A stretch of 43,412 nt of DNA. It comes from an uncultured Treponema sp. GTDB taxonomy: Bacteria; Spirochaetota; Spirochaetia; Treponematales; Treponemataceae. Under the pieces are notes generated by a model. The model saw only the letters and a program-made list of their open reading frames with translations. It was not told the DNA's origin and made no database searches. Positions 42,429-43,412 of this stretch are shown one piece after another. The position numbers and the translations under genes were made by a program. How positions within the stretch are numbered: position 1 is the stretch's first letter; each line of letters opens with the position of its first letter. The stretch lies in NCBI GenBank assembly GCA_946540605.1, contig CAMNIU010000251.1:1-43412 (forward strand), in the 5' to 3' direction.

Positions 42429-43412
42429 TCACCCAAAGTTTTTTGCAACAGTTTTAAGCTGTTCAATAATGCTGATTTTCTGAGGACAGTGACCTTCACA
42501 GTTACCGCAGCCTACACATTCAGCAGGATTACCGGTCTTTTTAAGCTCCTCGCCATAGTGCCATTTGAACGAAGCAACGCCATAACGCTTACTTTCGTTG
42601 TAAAGCTCAAACATGCGTGGAATATTAATGTTCTGTGGACATCCGCCGTTAGTTTCATCAACACAGTATCGGCAACCAGTACAAGGAATTGCAATAGTAG
42701 ATTTAATAAGTTCAGTAGCCTTCTGTACACAAGCCTGTTCTTCTGCATTAAGTGGAACAAAATCCTTCATGTAGCTCATGTTGTCGCGCAACTGTTCCAT
42801 ATTGCTCATACCGCTGAGGACAACAAGAATATTGTCCATGCTTGCACAGTAGCGGACAGCCCAGCTTGCAACACTTGCATTCGGATTATAATCCGTAAAA
42901 ATTTTCTTAGCGTCGTCCATAACGTTTGCAAGACTTCCGCCCTTAATTGGTTCCATAATAGAAACTGGAATTCCATAGCGCTTACAGATTTCGTAGCACT
43001 TGCGGCTCTGAACATTGTCACTTTCCCAGTCAATGTAGTTAATCTGCAGCTGAACAAGTTCAACCTCAGGGTGCTTGCTGAGCATCATCTCAAGAGCCTC
43101 AGCAGAATCGTGGAAGCTGAAGCCCGGATGCTTAATTTTTCCTTCAGCCTTCATTTTCTGCATCCATTCAAAAGCACCAAGTTTTTCTGCAGTTGCAAAA
43201 ACATCACGGTTCAAGGCATGCAAAAAGTAATAATCAAAATATTCTACGCCGCATTTTTTAAGCTGTTCATCAAAAGTCTTCTGCAATTCAGCAGGGTCAG
43301 TTTTTCCCCAGAGAGGCATTTTAGAAGTAACCTGAAATTTCTCACGAGGATAGCGTTTTGCAACAAGCTCACCAAAAACACGCTCAGAAAATCCGCCATG
43401 ATAAACCCAGGC
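42429..43412 (-). CDS. Aldo/keto reductase with C-terminal 4Fe-4S motifs (partial, runs off window)
   Basis: 327 aa visible. The frame stays open to the window edge, so the start lies beyond 43412. Catalytic-tetrad members are visible: Tyr in VYHGGFSE, Lys in FQVTSKMPL and His in YYFLHALN. The C-terminal region carries CTGCRYCVDE...GCPQNI and CVGCGNCEGHCPQ, typical of the ferredoxin-like tail of anaerobe aldo/keto reductases. It probably reduces a small carbonyl compound; the substrate is unknown. The start at 43319 is only an internal Met, since residues coded before it fit the family. Confidence 0.9.
   Translation of the reverse strand, partial: AWVYHGGFSERVFGELVAKRYPREKFQVTSKMPLWGKTDPAELQKTFDEQLKKCGVEYFDYYFLHALNRDVFATAEKLGAFEWMQKMKAEGKIKHPGFSFHDSAEALEMMLSKHPEVELVQLQINYIDWESDNVQSRKCYEICKRYGIPVSIMEPIKGGSLANVMDDAKKIFTDYNPNASVASWAVRYCASMDNILVVLSGMSNMEQLRDNMSYMKDFVPLNAEEQACVQKATELIKSTIAIPCTGCRYCVDETNGGCPQNINIPRMFELYNESKRYGVASFKWHYGEELKKTGNPAECVGCGNCEGHCPQKISIIEQLKTVAKNFG

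Overview
The window looks like chromosome of a free-living or gut/rumen Treponema-type spirochaete. The reasons are the low G+C content, BspA-like leucine-rich-repeat lipoproteins, HD-GYP signalling, a short CstA carrier, a possible sigma-28 promoter, and an extra chemosensory gene set. No rRNA, tRNA, CRISPR array, transposase or prophage gene was recognised. No stretch longer than about 170 bases lacks a gene.

Left part (about 137-11120, all minus strand): one tightly packed chemosensory operon, read from right to left as cheW, a second CheW-like gene, cheB, cheR (with TPRs), a cheA-receiver hybrid, a receiver-GAF-class III nucleotide cyclase, and two tandem six-TM chemoreceptors. Most junctions overlap or abut. 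There is no separate CheY, so the likely output is cAMP rather than flagellar switching. Upstream, also on the minus strand, are glgX-glgP (glycogen breakdown) and a membrane-anchored alpha/beta hydrolase (11186-16892).

Middle (17057-23850, plus strand): housekeeping and signalling genes. These are era, an HD-GYP protein with a second degenerate HD domain, a small TSCPD protein, ychF, a TtcA-like tRNA thiolase, an ArsB/NhaD-type carrier and an unknown 125-aa protein behind a possible sigma-28 promoter. The gaps between them carry dispersed palindromic repeats.

Accessory segment (about 24780-36612, visibly A+T-richer): an ADP-ribosyltransferase-like DUF3990 protein overlapping an HTH protein (a toxin-antitoxin-like pair) behind a perfect palindromic operator, and an XRE regulator divergent from a three-gene surface lipoprotein operon. 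That operon encodes a ten-repeat Ig-like protein, a hybrid Ig/'WWxD' repeat protein and a BspA-like LRR protein. A P-loop/membrane protein pair of unknown function follows.

Right part (36735-43412): pta, an unknown gene, cstA, a convergent lipoprotein-anchored 7TM-SpoIIE phosphatase, and an aldo/keto reductase with C-terminal Fe-S motifs that runs off the window end.

A theme running through the window is that many promoters place the -10 hexamer only 6-10 nt before an ATG that has no Shine-Dalgarno sequence. This suggests that leaderless mRNAs are common in this organism. Promoters, operators and terminators were read by eye, and functions are inferred from recognised motifs.
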